Source: Chamaesiphon sp041738715
Lineage (GTDB): Bacteria > Cyanobacteriota > Cyanobacteriia > Cyanobacteriales > Chamaesiphonaceae
NCBI GenBank assembly: GCA_041738715.1
Contig: JBGSPI010000105.1
Span: 1-11,578, forward strand
Reading direction: 5' to 3'
DNA length: 11,578 nt
Shown: one piece after another, positions 1 through 7,167 of the stretch
How positions within the stretch are numbered: the stretch's first letter is position 1
Layout of the letters: the number at the start of each line of letters is the position of its first letter
Translations under genes and position numbers: made by a program
The notes under the pieces: model-generated
What the model saw: the letters and a program-made list of their open reading frames with translations, nothing else
The model's database searches: none
What the model was told of the DNA's origin: nothing

Positions 1-123
1 CTTCTTAAAAGTGAACTGGCAGCTTGGCAACAAGAACGGAACCGAGAACATGCTAAAGTAAAATGGCAATTTACCACCGCAGATGCTCGAATTAAACTGC
101 ATCATCTTTACCCACAGTTTTAG
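1..123 (+). CDS. IS630-family transposase, C-terminal end (partial)
   Basis: The frame is open from base 1 to the TAG at 121-123 and gives 40 residues ending in WQFTTADARIKLHHLYPQF. This tail (W-Q-F-T-T-A-D-A-R-I-K-L then L-Y-P) is what I recognise from IS630-family DDE transposases. The stop codon lies inside the terminal inverted repeat, as expected for a compact insertion sequence. The DDE catalytic residues are upstream and not visible. The N-terminal 29 residues of the same kind of protein are seen at 11490-11578, so the two window ends are complementary parts of one element type. Confidence 0.85.
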   Translation, partial: LLKSELAAWQQERNREHAKVKWQFTTADARIKLHHLYPQF

Positions 124-140
124 TCCGGTCACGCCACTAG
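107..140 (+). repeat. Terminal inverted repeat (IRR) of the left IS630-type element
   Basis: This 34-bp sequence is the exact reverse complement of 11439-11472. The match stops at position 106 (C) versus 11473 (A). Outside it, TA at 141-142 matches TA at 11437-11438, consistent with TA-targeted insertion at both sites. Confidence 0.92.
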
Positions 141-142
141 TA

Positions 143-403
143 TTCTTTTCGCGCAAAGACATAACTCAGTTATTTTCTTTGCTACCGATTCTTGATACTG
201 CCGCTCTACACTCAGCCATACCAGCTAATAGTAGAGAATCCATTTTACATTGGATCCTCAATATGCAGCAAGAGCTAAATCAGAAATTTGGTGATTTGCT
301 ACCATTGGCGTTATTCCCCAGTCATAACTTCTCATCGGTGGAACTAGTTTCGATGCCAAATAAAATCGGTGGAATTGGCATTACCATCTGGATGGAGTAT
401 TAA
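143..403 (+). pseudogene. Possible 3' fragment of a gene cut by the left IS
   Basis: Immediately inside the left IS, one plus-strand frame stays open for about 87 codons and stops at 401-403. The peptide has a protein-like composition, with segments such as LFSLLPILDTAALHSAI and ILHWILNMQQELNQKFGDLL that could form amphipathic helices. It has no start codon of its own outside the IS, so if real it is the tail of a gene interrupted at the TA at 141-142. I do not recognise the family. The last 60 bases overlap the 3' end of the convergent ChaN-like gene, which argues that at least that tail is not conserved coding sequence. It could also be a chance open frame. Confidence 0.3.
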
Positions 404-1210
404 TGTTTTGGCGGTAAATTGTGGACCTAATCGCCGCCGCACTCGATCGGGAATACCATGACCATAGAGAATATGTGCTTGACCTGCCAATACGATCACC
501 TGATAATCCGGTTGCTGAGTGACGAAATCGGCAATTCGGGCTGCCATGGTCTCATCCCATAATACTTGAGCGGCATAGAAGCGATGGAAACTTTTACTGT
601 TAATTGAGGCATTCTTCGCATGTTCTTGATAACTGGCCAAGATTCTCGCTTGATACTGTGTATTACTCAGATCGATCAAATCGATCGGTGGGATATACTG
701 AAAATCTTGACCCTCTAAGCTTTCCAAACCCTGCTTGGCAACCTTGCGCGTGATTTCTGTCGGAGTATTCAGGGCGATTACAGGCAATCGATTGGCTTTG
801 GCAAATTTGAGCAATGGCAGATAATTTTCCCAACTATATCCCCATCGGAGATCGAATTCCGTTTGTTGCCGCAACTCGACTTCAGTAATTTTACCAGCCA
901 AATAACGATCGAGGAATGGTTGCGCCGGACGTTGAAACATTTCCATCCCAATTGCGAGTCGGGGTTGATGCTGGAATAATGCTTGAATAATGCCTAATTG
1001 CTGTTTGCCTTCACCTGTTCGATCATGAATTTCACCCACATAGACGATCTTGGCTGTCTGGAGTTGTTCAATTATTTCTCGTTGTTGGACAGTAAATTCA
1101 GTTTTTGTTGCAGGTACCGCAATGGTACGATCTCGGATGCTAAAGAAAGCATTGCCAATCACAATTACGATTACCCCCAACAAAAGTGCGGCAATCCGAC
1201 GTATATTCAT
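344..1210 (-). CDS. ChaN-family (haem-binding uptake, Tiki/ChaN-like) protein
   Basis: The 288-residue product belongs to the ChaN/Cofac_haem_bdg family (PF04187), described in other bacteria as a haem-binding lipoprotein and structurally related to a metal-dependent hydrolase fold. Visible motifs are VGEIHDRTG (about 58-66), GMEMFQR (88-94), the RWGYSWENYLPLLKFAKAN block (about 122-140), QVLWDETMAARIADF (about 215-229) and GQAHILYGHGIPDR (243-256), with conserved His, Glu and Asp residues in the expected order. A hydrophobic segment at residues 5-23 is a signal anchor. I see no lipobox Cys, so it is probably membrane-anchored or secreted rather than a lipoprotein. The ATG at 1210 fits the signal segment. 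A TTG at 1252 would extend it by 14 residues but puts polar residues ahead of the anchor. It is divergent from the thioesterase gene. The actual substrate in cyanobacteria is unknown to me. Confidence 0.85.
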   Translation of the reverse strand: MNIRRIAALLLGVIVIVIGNAFFSIRDRTIAVPATKTEFTVQQREIIEQLQTAKIVYVGEIHDRTGEGKQQLGIIQALFQHQPRLAIGMEMFQRPAQPFLDRYLAGKITEVELRQQTEFDLRWGYSWENYLPLLKFAKANRLPVIALNTPTEITRKVAKQGLESLEGQDFQYIPPIDLIDLSNTQYQARILASYQEHAKNASINSKSFHRFYAAQVLWDETMAARIADFVTQQPDYQVIVLAGQAHILYGHGIPDRVRRRLGPQFTAKTLILHPDGNANSTDFIWHRN

Positions 1211-1290
1211 ATCTAGGTCGTGAATTAATATTGCAGTTAAGATAACGCACAACCTGATGAGTTCGCACCGTCAGATTTAACTTGAAACCT
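1211..1290. promoter_or_regulatory. Divergent intergenic region between ChaN-like and thioesterase genes
   Basis: Eighty bases separate the two divergent start codons (ATG 1210 minus, ATG 1291 plus), so both promoters should lie here or just inside the genes. The stretch is AT-rich and includes a small palindrome GTTAAGATAAC (1236-1246). I cannot assign convincing -35/-10 boxes to either gene, and neither start has a strong Shine-Dalgarno sequence. The call rests on geometry, not on a recognised motif. Confidence 0.35.
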
Positions 1291-1785
1291 ATGCCAGAAA
1301 CTACCGATCTTCGTTCTCAAATCCCCTCAGAAAGCGCGATCGAGAATTTATCCTATCAAGCTAGAGAGCAAAACTGGTTTGAATATTCGATCGTCGTTCA
1401 TCCACATCACACTGACTATGCTGGCATCGTTTGGCACGGTACATACCTCACCTGGATGGAGGAAGCTAGGGTAGAGTGTCTTCGCTCAATTGGCATCGAT
1501 TTTGCTGAGTTGGTGGCTCTAGGTTGCGATTTGCCAGTAGTAGATCTATCGCTGCGATATCGACATGCTTTGCGCATGGGTGAGTCGGCCATTATCAAAA
1601 CTCGGACAATTGATATGACTGGTGTGCGGATTGTCTGGGAATATGAGATTGAGTCACCAGATCGATCAATTGTCTATTTGACTGGTGTCGTAACATTAGT
1701 AGCCGTGGATCTGGAGAAGGGCAAGATTATGCGTCAATTGCCTGCTTCAGTCAAAGATGCATTGGTGAAGATCAGTAATCGGTAA
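1291..1785 (+). CDS. Acyl-CoA thioesterase, 4HBT/YbgC-like hotdog family
   Basis: The 164-residue protein has a single hotdog domain. The 4HBT signature is seen at residues 39-60 (H-H-T-D-Y-A-G-I-V-W-H-G-T-Y followed by E-E-A-R), with Asp42 in the position of the catalytic acid of 4-hydroxybenzoyl-CoA thioesterases and YbgC. The following block FAELVALGCDLPVVDLSLRY (71-90) and MGE (96-98) also match the family. It should hydrolyse a thioester of coenzyme A or acyl carrier protein in the cytosol; the substrate cannot be read from sequence. The first 30 residues are a polar extension before the domain. ATG 1291 is preferred over a TTG three codons upstream. It lacks the D-T-D-G-A-G motif I recall from the cyanobacterial DHNA-CoA thioesterase of phylloquinone synthesis, so I do not assign that role. 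It is convergent with the DUF1361 gene. Confidence 0.85.
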   Translation: MPETTDLRSQIPSESAIENLSYQAREQNWFEYSIVVHPHHTDYAGIVWHGTYLTWMEEARVECLRSIGIDFAELVALGCDLPVVDLSLRYRHALRMGESAIIKTRTIDMTGVRIVWEYEIESPDRSIVYLTGVVTLVAVDLEKGKIMRQLPASVKDALVKISNR

Positions 1786-1801
1786 TTGATCGAGTAACAC
1801 T

Positions 1802-1844
1802 TAGGCTTTGCCAAGCACAATATCTAGTATCTTCCCAAAGCCTA
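1802..1844. terminator. Inverted repeat between convergent genes, possible terminator
   Basis: TAGGCTTTG (1802-1810) pairs perfectly with CAAAGCCTA (1836-1844), a 9-bp stem around a 25-nt loop. It lies between the stops of the thioesterase (plus) and DUF1361 (minus) genes, where a bidirectional terminator would be expected. There is no T-run on either side and the loop is large, so this is a weak call. Confidence 0.3.
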
Positions 1845-1856
1845 GCAGATCGCCAA

Positions 1857-2696
1857 TTATGAAGGATCGACCAGGGGTCGTTCGATCGCAAATTTAGAGA
1901 TTGAGTAGAATGTCATAATAATTAAAAATGTGATCAGAATTACAACCAGGGGAAATTTACCAACTAGTTCTTCTGGGAGTACGGAGATTAATTCTCTGGG
2001 GGCGGTGATTAGGCTCCAACTATTAAATCTCAGGAATCTGCCGATATAAATGCCAATCGCACAGAGAAAATGTAAGATTATTTCGGAGATATTTGTATAT
2101 CGATCGAGATGATTTTTAAGTAAGTATTTTCCGATACTTAATAATGAAAATACATAAGCAAACCAGCCAGTACCAATGAAAATGATGTAAATGGGTACGA
2201 TCACCAAGGTAATTGCCCAGACAGACTGAATACTTCTCACGGCATCATAGAAATGAATGATATCTGTGAGAATATAGGGTGCATTAGGTAGAAAAAAAAT
2301 AAATACTAGTAATCCTAACCACCAAGAAATCGATCGATTATTTGGTTGTCCTAATCTCGATCTGATATCGAGTGTCATTAATATAGCGATTGCACCGATC
2401 GCAATGATCAAAAAAATTGCCGAACTACCGGACAATGAGCGCAAAATTTCTGTGACGGATCGGAGAATATCTCCATTACTATATTTCTTGATGCCAACAA
2501 TAAAACTCAGCCCTAAGATGATATAGATCATCCAGACAACCGATCGAGATCGAGGTTTATTAAAGAGATAAAAACTCAAAGTCAGCGGCACTAATGCTAA
2601 ATAGATATTCCAGGCGATTCGTCCGATATCTCCGGCAATAACTTGGTAAAGTTCTTGTGTCAAACCGGATACTTGGAATAATAAGTAGGGTGACAT
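1857..2696 (-). CDS. DUF1361 domain integral membrane protein
   Basis: The product of 279 residues is strongly hydrophobic, with about seven membrane segments (roughly 27-45, 53-69, 92-109, 124-145, 158-187, 206-224, 247-268). Motifs that place it in DUF1361 are WNIYLALVPL (29-38), FLPNAPYILTDIIH (135-148) and GRFLRFNSWSLI (219-230). The N-P-Y/D and R-F-N-S-W signatures are the most conserved parts of this family as I remember it. No function is established that I know of. Start chosen at ATG 2696; a TTG at 2723 would add nine residues and has no better ribosome-binding site. It is the last gene of the long minus-strand run, 86 bp after the methyltransferase, with which it may be co-transcribed. 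Confidence 0.83.
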   Translation of the reverse strand: MSPYLLFQVSGLTQELYQVIAGDIGRIAWNIYLALVPLTLSFYLFNKPRSRSVVWMIYIILGLSFIVGIKKYSNGDILRSVTEILRSLSGSSAIFLIIAIGAIAILMTLDIRSRLGQPNNRSISWWLGLLVFIFFLPNAPYILTDIIHFYDAVRSIQSVWAITLVIVPIYIIFIGTGWFAYVFSLLSIGKYLLKNHLDRYTNISEIILHFLCAIGIYIGRFLRFNSWSLITAPRELISVLPEELVGKFPLVVILITFLIIMTFYSISKFAIERPLVDPS

Positions 2697-2782
2697 AAAT
2701 ATTTTAGATTGGGATATGCTCAACTGAGATCTCAGCTAAACCGAACACTATATCATTTTTCCCCAAGTTTATCTCGATCGCG

Positions 2783-3592
2783 TCAATTGACAGCCTTAGT
2801 TGCTACTACTGCTAAATTCCACGCATATTTACGCAAGAGGGGTATTTGTTTTAAGACACGATCGATTTTTTCTAGTGCTTGATATCGAGCAGCGAGTTGT
2901 TGATGTTCGATGATAATTTTTTTCCAATAGCGTTCTTGATTAGGATCGATCCGGTCGATCGCATAAAATTGGATAAAAATCCATAAAGTAGCTAACCAGA
3001 AAGTATCATATTCTGTCTGGGCAAATTGCGATCGAATAAAATTGACGATCTGAATATCTAAGGGAGATTCATCTTCCGTTCTGACTTGAGTAGCAATTAG
3101 TCGGTAAATATTAATAATCGGATTGTGCTTGAGTGGATCCCAAAAGCAAGCTTTACCGCCAGGTTTGAGGATGCGATACATTTCTTGAATACACGCTTGG
3201 GGATCTGGCAAGTGATGTAATAAATTAGCTGCATAGACGATATCAAAACTACAATCAGGAAAATCAATCGCCATAGCATTGACAATCGCGCCTTCGATTT
3301 TGACACTATTTATTGCGGCTAAATTGAGCGCAACTTCTACCATTCCCGGTGAATAATCACTAGCAACACAAATTGCCCCTTTCTTAGCGAAATAGACACT
3401 ATTCTCACCAGCACCACAACCAAGATCTAAAATTCTTTTACCACTGATATCCCCTAAATGTTCCAGAATATATCGATTTTCTGGGGCGGTACAAGCTTCA
3501 AAGTAGTCGCGCACCTGAATTCCTTCAACATCAATTGTTGAAGCCCATTCATCATGAAATAATCTTTCTTTTTCAAATAAATCCACTCTCAA
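2783..3592 (-). CDS. Class I SAM-dependent methyltransferase
   Basis: The protein has about 269 residues. Motif I is ILDLGCGAGENSVYFAKKG (54-72), the glycine-rich SAM-binding loop. The acidic residue after strand 2 is in ASDYSPGM (77-84), motif II is FDIVYAANLLHHLPD (116-130), and motif III is ILKPGGKACFWDP (141-153). These define a Methyltransf_11/25-type Rossmann methyltransferase. The C-terminal 110 residues are rich in Ile, Trp, Tyr and Lys and probably form the substrate lid. The substrate is unknown; a small molecule or lipid is more likely than nucleic acid. No ATG is available near the N-terminus. TTG 3592 is taken because GGAAAG lies about 10 nt upstream; GTG 3586 is an equally possible start, two codons shorter. 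It begins six bases after the acetyltransferase stop, so the two are almost certainly co-transcribed. Confidence 0.85.
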   Translation of the reverse strand: MRVDLFEKERLFHDEWASTIDVEGIQVRDYFEACTAPENRYILEHLGDISGKRILDLGCGAGENSVYFAKKGAICVASDYSPGMVEVALNLAAINSVKIEGAIVNAMAIDFPDCSFDIVYAANLLHHLPDPQACIQEMYRILKPGGKACFWDPLKHNPIINIYRLIATQVRTEDESPLDIQIVNFIRSQFAQTEYDTFWLATLWIFIQFYAIDRIDPNQERYWKKIIIEHQQLAARYQALEKIDRVLKQIPLLRKYAWNLAVVATKAVN

Positions 3593-3597
3593 TTAAT

Positions 3598-4083
3598 TTA
3601 AACTTTCCGTCCTAAAATGATTAAGTCTCGTTCAATGCCATTGAGTTCAGCAATTTGCGGCAAATACCCCCACTGTTGGAAGCCATGTTTTTTGAATAAA
3701 TTGAGGCTGGGTTGATTGTGGGCAAAAATAAATGCAACTAGCGTGTGTAGATCTAAACTAGGACTAGTTGCGATCGCTTGAGCCAATAACCGATCTCCCA
3801 AGTGTTTGCGGTAGTAGTCTGGCGATACATAAATGCTCACCTCTGCCGTATGATGATAGGCATCTCGTCCATAAAATGAACGTAAACTCAACCATGCTCT
3901 AATTTTATCATCTAGTTCTAGCACCCATAACGGTCGGCGATCTGGGGTATGAGCCGCAAACCATTCCCGCCGACTATTCACCGTCACTGGTTGTAAGTCT
4001 GCCGTCGCCAAGCCTCCAGGAATAGACGTATTATAAATATCTACAATTGCGGTCAAATCTTCGATTGCAGCATCTCGAATCAT
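3598..4083 (-). CDS. GNAT-family N-acetyltransferase (phosphinothricin/amino-acid acetyltransferase-like)
   Basis: The 161-residue protein starts MIRDAAIEDLTAIVDIYN, the typical beginning of the Pat/YwnH-type GNAT subgroup. The acetyl-CoA binding region is VSIYVSPDYYRKHLGDRLL (82-100), where the usual R/Q-x-x-G-x-G/A reads R-K-H-L-G-D, a modest variant. The C-terminal part has HNQPSLNLFKKHGFQQWGYL (122-141) and the subgroup's ERDLIILGRKV ending. It should acetylate an amino group of a small substrate in the cytosol. True phosphinothricin acetyltransferase activity should not be assumed, since many homologues act on methionine derivatives. ATG 4083 fits the family start. A TTG at 4107 would add eight residues made from the heptamer repeat (CCTAACC-type) just upstream, which I regard as noncoding. 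Confidence 0.85.
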   Translation of the reverse strand: MIRDAAIEDLTAIVDIYNTSIPGGLATADLQPVTVNSRREWFAAHTPDRRPLWVLELDDKIRAWLSLRSFYGRDAYHHTAEVSIYVSPDYYRKHLGDRLLAQAIATSPSLDLHTLVAFIFAHNQPSLNLFKKHGFQQWGYLPQIAELNGIERDLIILGRKV

Positions 4084-4086
4084 AAG

Positions 4087-4136
4087 GTTAGGGGTTAGGA
4101 ATGGCAACCAACTATTTACTATTCACAATCCACTAT
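4087..4136. repeat. Degenerate heptanucleotide repeats (STRR-like)
   Basis: Two heptamers GTTAGGG/GTTAGGA at 4087-4100 are followed, after a short interruption, by four degenerate heptamers at 4109-4136 (CAACTAT, TTACTAT, TCACAAT, CCACTAT). Short tandem heptamers in intergenic spaces are well known in cyanobacteria as STRR sequences. Here they fill nearly all of the 56-bp gap between the acetyltransferase start and the upstream membrane-protein stop. Confidence 0.6.
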
Positions 4137-4139
4137 CGA

Positions 4140-4556
4140 CTAAGAAACAACCCATTTCCAGAGTGGATGAGAACTCCCTTGTTGACGGATGTGACAGACT
4201 TTTTGGACGAGATATTGTTGTTCTCGACTTGGTAAACCACAGAGTTGATTGCGACTTTGCCAGATTAAGGTACTAAGTGTCATACTTAGGCACAAGCATA
4301 AACCAAAAGCGGGAATGGGTTGAAAATAGAATCCATAGCGCACCGCTGCCCAGGTAAAATCTTCTTGAATCAGACTAATTGGATAGCGCAGTTCCCAGAT
4401 GCTATAACCACCGATAATCAACCATAAGAGGACAATGACTAGCCATCTACCATAAACAGTGAGACGGTATAGTCGATCGATCTGGTTTTTAAAAATCGGG
4501 TCGAGTTCGATCGCTGGATCTGATGTGGCAATCCGATTTTTGGCAAGTTTCACCAT
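4140..4556 (-). CDS. Conserved cyanobacterial membrane protein downstream of secF
   Basis: This 138-residue protein has a soluble N-terminal part, two hydrophobic segments (about 36-53 and 79-103) and a basic C-terminal tail ending HPLWKWVVS. The blocks LDPIFKNQIDRLYRLTVYGRW (about 18-38), FTWAAVRYGFYF and HIRQQGSSHPLWKWV resemble a conserved hypothetical protein I recall from many cyanobacteria. I know of no assigned function. ATG 4556 is chosen. An in-frame extension to 4649 is possible but would overlap the secF coding end by about 60 bases. The gene begins 32 bp after the secF stop on the same strand, so it is likely part of the secDF transcript. That position makes a role near the Sec translocon possible, but this is inference from location alone. 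Confidence 0.75.
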   Translation of the reverse strand: MVKLAKNRIATSDPAIELDPIFKNQIDRLYRLTVYGRWLVIVLLWLIIGGYSIWELRYPISLIQEDFTWAAVRYGFYFQPIPAFGLCLCLSMTLSTLIWQSRNQLCGLPSREQQYLVQKVCHIRQQGSSHPLWKWVVS

Positions 4557-4588
4557 AAATAATACCCCAGCGATATCCTGCCAGATTG

Positions 4589-5548
4589 TCAAGACTCCGA
4601 ACTTACTTGTGTTGCGGTAGATTTGGCTGGATGACGTTCGCGCCACCACCCAAATAAAGTACTAGCGACGAAGATACTAGAGTATGCCCCCGCCGTGAAG
4701 CCGACAATCAGGCAGAGAGCAAAGTTTTTGAGTGTATCGCCACCAAATAGAAAGATCGCAAATAATGTCAAGAGCGCAGTAAAAGTAGTGTTGATCGATC
4801 GAGATAAAGTTTGAGCAACCGACTCATCGATAATCTCAGAAATCGGTCGATCTGGATTGAGGCTAATCACTTCACGGACGCGATCGTAAATTACCACAGT
4901 ATCATTCACGGAGAAGCCAATAATTGTCAAAATGCCCACGACAAATAAACTATCAATTTCCACGCCACTAACTAAACCCAAAATCGAGAAAAACCCTAGC
5001 GTAATCAGCACATCATGGAACAGTGCCACAAATGTAAAGAAAGCATAGTCCCATTGGAAGCGGAAGGCTAGGTAAATGACGATTAGACCAAATGACACGC
5101 CGATCGCAATTAAACCACCTTGGAATAGCTCCTGACCGAGTGTGGGACCGACTGTATCATTCTGAGTTTTAGTCGGATCGAGCTTACCGATTTTGGCATT
5201 AAAATCTGCTTCTAGCTTGGTCCGAGTATCAACTGATAAATCTTTGGTGCGGATCGAAAAACCACTCAAATCTTGACCTTCAACTTGAATTCCAGCATCT
5301 GCTAATCCTTGATTTTTGAGGATTTCCCGCAGATTTACAATATCGATCGGTTTACAATTATTCGGAATTGAACAGTCTAATTGATATTGGAGTTTTGTCC
5401 CACCAGTAAAATCTAGTCCCAGGCGTAATGGAGATCGGATTTCTGGATTACTCCAAGAAATCGCCATGGAGATCAGTCCGGCCAAGATCAAAACAACAGA
5501 TAGCAACCACCACAACTTCCGTTGTTTAGTCACGCTAAAATTAATCAT
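4589..5548 (-). CDS. secF: Protein translocase subunit SecF
   Basis: SecF (319 residues) pairs with SecD and uses the proton-motive force to help complete protein export through SecYEG; in cyanobacteria it may sit in the plasma and/or thylakoid membrane. A first membrane helix (about 12-31) is followed by LGLDFTGGTKLQY (43-55), the SecD/SecF signature. The periplasmic P1-type domain then runs to about 135 and GPTLGQEL (134-141) precedes a second block of membrane helices (about 143-162, 168-190, 200-222, 252-268, 276-299). GFSVNDTVVIYDR (211-223) holds the conserved Asp/Arg region of the proton path, and LSRSINTT (248-255) is the usual SecF motif. Length and helix count (six) are normal. The start is ATG at 5548, 66 bp after the secD stop. 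Confidence 0.97.
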   Translation of the reverse strand: MINFSVTKQRKLWWLLSVVLILAGLISMAISWSNPEIRSPLRLGLDFTGGTKLQYQLDCSIPNNCKPIDIVNLREILKNQGLADAGIQVEGQDLSGFSIRTKDLSVDTRTKLEADFNAKIGKLDPTKTQNDTVGPTLGQELFQGGLIAIGVSFGLIVIYLAFRFQWDYAFFTFVALFHDVLITLGFFSILGLVSGVEIDSLFVVGILTIIGFSVNDTVVIYDRVREVISLNPDRPISEIIDESVAQTLSRSINTTFTALLTLFAIFLFGGDTLKNFALCLIVGFTAGAYSSIFVASTLFGWWRERHPAKSTATQVSSES

Positions 5549-5614
5549 CGGTTTATATAGATTATTGACGCGAATTTTGACAATTGGTATTAAAGTTAAT
5601 ATTTATAATCCTGA

Positions 5615-7006
5615 TTAACTATTTGGCAGATTAGGCGCAAACAACTGAATCTTTTGACGCATAGAGGGTATCCCCAAAACTATTAACAGGAGAAATGCAT
5701 GAGTACAGACCAATGCCGTAAACATACTAATCAAAACACCCACCCCAAGGGTAACGGCAAAACCTTTAACCAAGCCTGAACCGAGGTAGAATAATGCCAA
5801 ACAAGAGAATAATGTGGTGACATTACCATCGAGGATACTCGAAAAAGCCCGATTGAATCCAGACTCTACCGACTTGTACAAGGTTTTCCCCGCGTGAATT
5901 TCTTCCCGAATGCGCTCGAAGATTAAAATGTTTGCATCTACAGCCATCCCAACACTCAATACCATTCCGGCAATACCTGGGAGGGTAAGTGTGACATCTA
6001 AAAAGTTGAAAGCTGCGAGAGTTAAAATTGCGTAAACAATCAAGGCCACATCAGCAACTATCCCTGGTAGTCGATAATAAATTGCCATGAAGATCATGAC
6101 TAGTACTAAACCAGCAATTCCGGCATAGAAGCTGCTCTGAATGCTGTCTCGTCCTAATGTTGCGCCAACTGTACGAATTTCGAGAATCTTCACCGGAACT
6201 GGAAGGGAACCACCGCGCAACTGAACGGCAAGATCGTTAGCACTAGCTGTAGTAAAGTTACCAGTGATCACCGCCCTACCACCAGAAATGCCTGTGGCGG
6301 CAAACTCTGCCCCCACAGTTGGCGTGCTAATCGGTCGATCATCTAAAAAGACCCCAATTGTCCGACCTGTTCCGGCGAGGTTTTTGGTCAGTTTAGCAAA
6401 AGCGTCACCACCAAATTCATCAAATTCGATCGCCACATTCCAGCCGCCAGTCGGTAATGGTTCAGGGTCAGCTTTCTTGAGATTTTTACCAGTAATCTCG
6501 GCTTTGCCAAACAACTTACTAATTTCAGCAGACTGCTTGACGATTGTTGCCTGATTATCCGCGATCGCTTTTTTGTCGGCGGAATTTTTGAGTAAATCTG
6601 CTTGCTGTTCCGCCGCACGCAGCACGGCCATTTCGGCACCTAGTTGTCCTTCTGTACCCAGATTCTGTTCGCGAAATTCTAGTTTCGCAGTACCACCCAG
6701 GACTCGTTCTGCCTGTTCGGGGTCATTGACACCAGGTAGCTCGACTAAAACTTTATCACTACCCGCAGTCTGAATCAGAGCTTCGGATACACCCAAGCCA
6801 TTAATCCGATTTTCGATGACCTTTTGAACGGCAGTTAAATCGTCTGCGGTAATAGTAGGATGATCTTTGGTGGTTTGGATGGCGATCGTCAATCTCGATC
6901 CACCCTGCAAATCCAATCCCAGCCGCATTGGTTTAGTGACTAGCAAAGCGATTGCTGCTATGAGTAAGATGATAATTAAGCCTAATATGGCTCGCTGTTT
7001 TTGCAT
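5615..7006 (-). CDS. secD: Protein translocase subunit SecD
   Basis: This is a 463-residue SecD, the larger partner in the SecDF export accessory. TM1 (about 6-24) is followed by MRLGLDLQGGSRLTI (27-41), the family signature. A long extracytoplasmic domain follows, with the conserved ENRINGLGVSE (65-75) and VELPGVNDPEQAERVLG (88-104) blocks and the GGRAVITGNF region (242-251). It ends in a five-helix membrane block from about 292 to 446 containing GMAVDANILIFERIREE (353-369), whose Asp is part of the proton pathway. The insert between P1 head segments (about 125-185) is rich in Ala/Lys/Gln and fairly variable. ATG 7006 is the only reasonable start; I see no strong ribosome-binding site. It is upstream of secF on the same strand, and pdhB lies further upstream after a repeat-rich gap. 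Confidence 0.97.
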   Translation of the reverse strand: MQKQRAILGLIIILLIAAIALLVTKPMRLGLDLQGGSRLTIAIQTTKDHPTITADDLTAVQKVIENRINGLGVSEALIQTAGSDKVLVELPGVNDPEQAERVLGGTAKLEFREQNLGTEGQLGAEMAVLRAAEQQADLLKNSADKKAIADNQATIVKQSAEISKLFGKAEITGKNLKKADPEPLPTGGWNVAIEFDEFGGDAFAKLTKNLAGTGRTIGVFLDDRPISTPTVGAEFAATGISGGRAVITGNFTTASANDLAVQLRGGSLPVPVKILEIRTVGATLGRDSIQSSFYAGIAGLVLVMIFMAIYYRLPGIVADVALIVYAILTLAAFNFLDVTLTLPGIAGMVLSVGMAVDANILIFERIREEIHAGKTLYKSVESGFNRAFSSILDGNVTTLFSCLALFYLGSGLVKGFAVTLGVGVLISMFTALVCTHAFLLLIVLGIPSMRQKIQLFAPNLPNS

Positions 7007-7021
7007 AATTTAATTTAGGAA

Positions 7022-7049
7022 GTAGAGCGTAGAGGGTAGAGGGTAGTAT
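7022..7049 (+). repeat. Heptanucleotide tandem repeat (STRR-like), GTAGAGG
   Basis: Consecutive heptamers read GTAGAGC, GTAGAGG, GTAGAGG and GTAGTAT, a typical cyanobacterial STRR array just upstream of secD. It lies within 16 bp of the secD start codon, so it will be in the leader of any secD transcript. Confidence 0.7.
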
Positions 7050-7167
7050 CAAAGAGAGTTAGAGGAAGGTACAGTTGGAAGGTACTAAAATCTAATTAAT
7101 AAATGTTAGTACAGCCGTTATTTCATTCTCGATAAATTAATAATTGCTACCTCCTACTCTCGATCTT

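Larger units (their letters stand above)
1..140 (+). mobile_element. IS630-family insertion sequence, right (3') end only
   Basis: The left edge of the window is the terminal part of an insertion sequence. It contains the last 40 codons of a transposase and ends in a 34-bp inverted repeat (107-140) that is a perfect reverse complement of 11439-11472 at the other end of the window. The element ends at CTAG and is followed directly by the dinucleotide TA (141-142), the target that IS630/Tc1-type elements duplicate. The rest of the element lies outside the window. Confidence 0.88.

Noticed and set aside
998..1216. Plus-strand open frame opposite the ChaN-like gene
   Set aside because: It is antisense to the well-supported ChaN-like N-terminal region and resembles no known protein.
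1291..1785. Assignment of the thioesterase as DHNA-CoA hydrolase of phylloquinone synthesis
   Set aside because: The active-site segment reads H-H-T-D-Y-A-G-I-V-W-H rather than the D-T-D-G-A-G-V-V motif I recall for that enzyme, and no menaquinone or phylloquinone genes are nearby.
6264..6773. Plus-strand open frames opposite secD
   Set aside because: They are antisense shadows of a certain secD coding region with no start signals or recognisable protein features.
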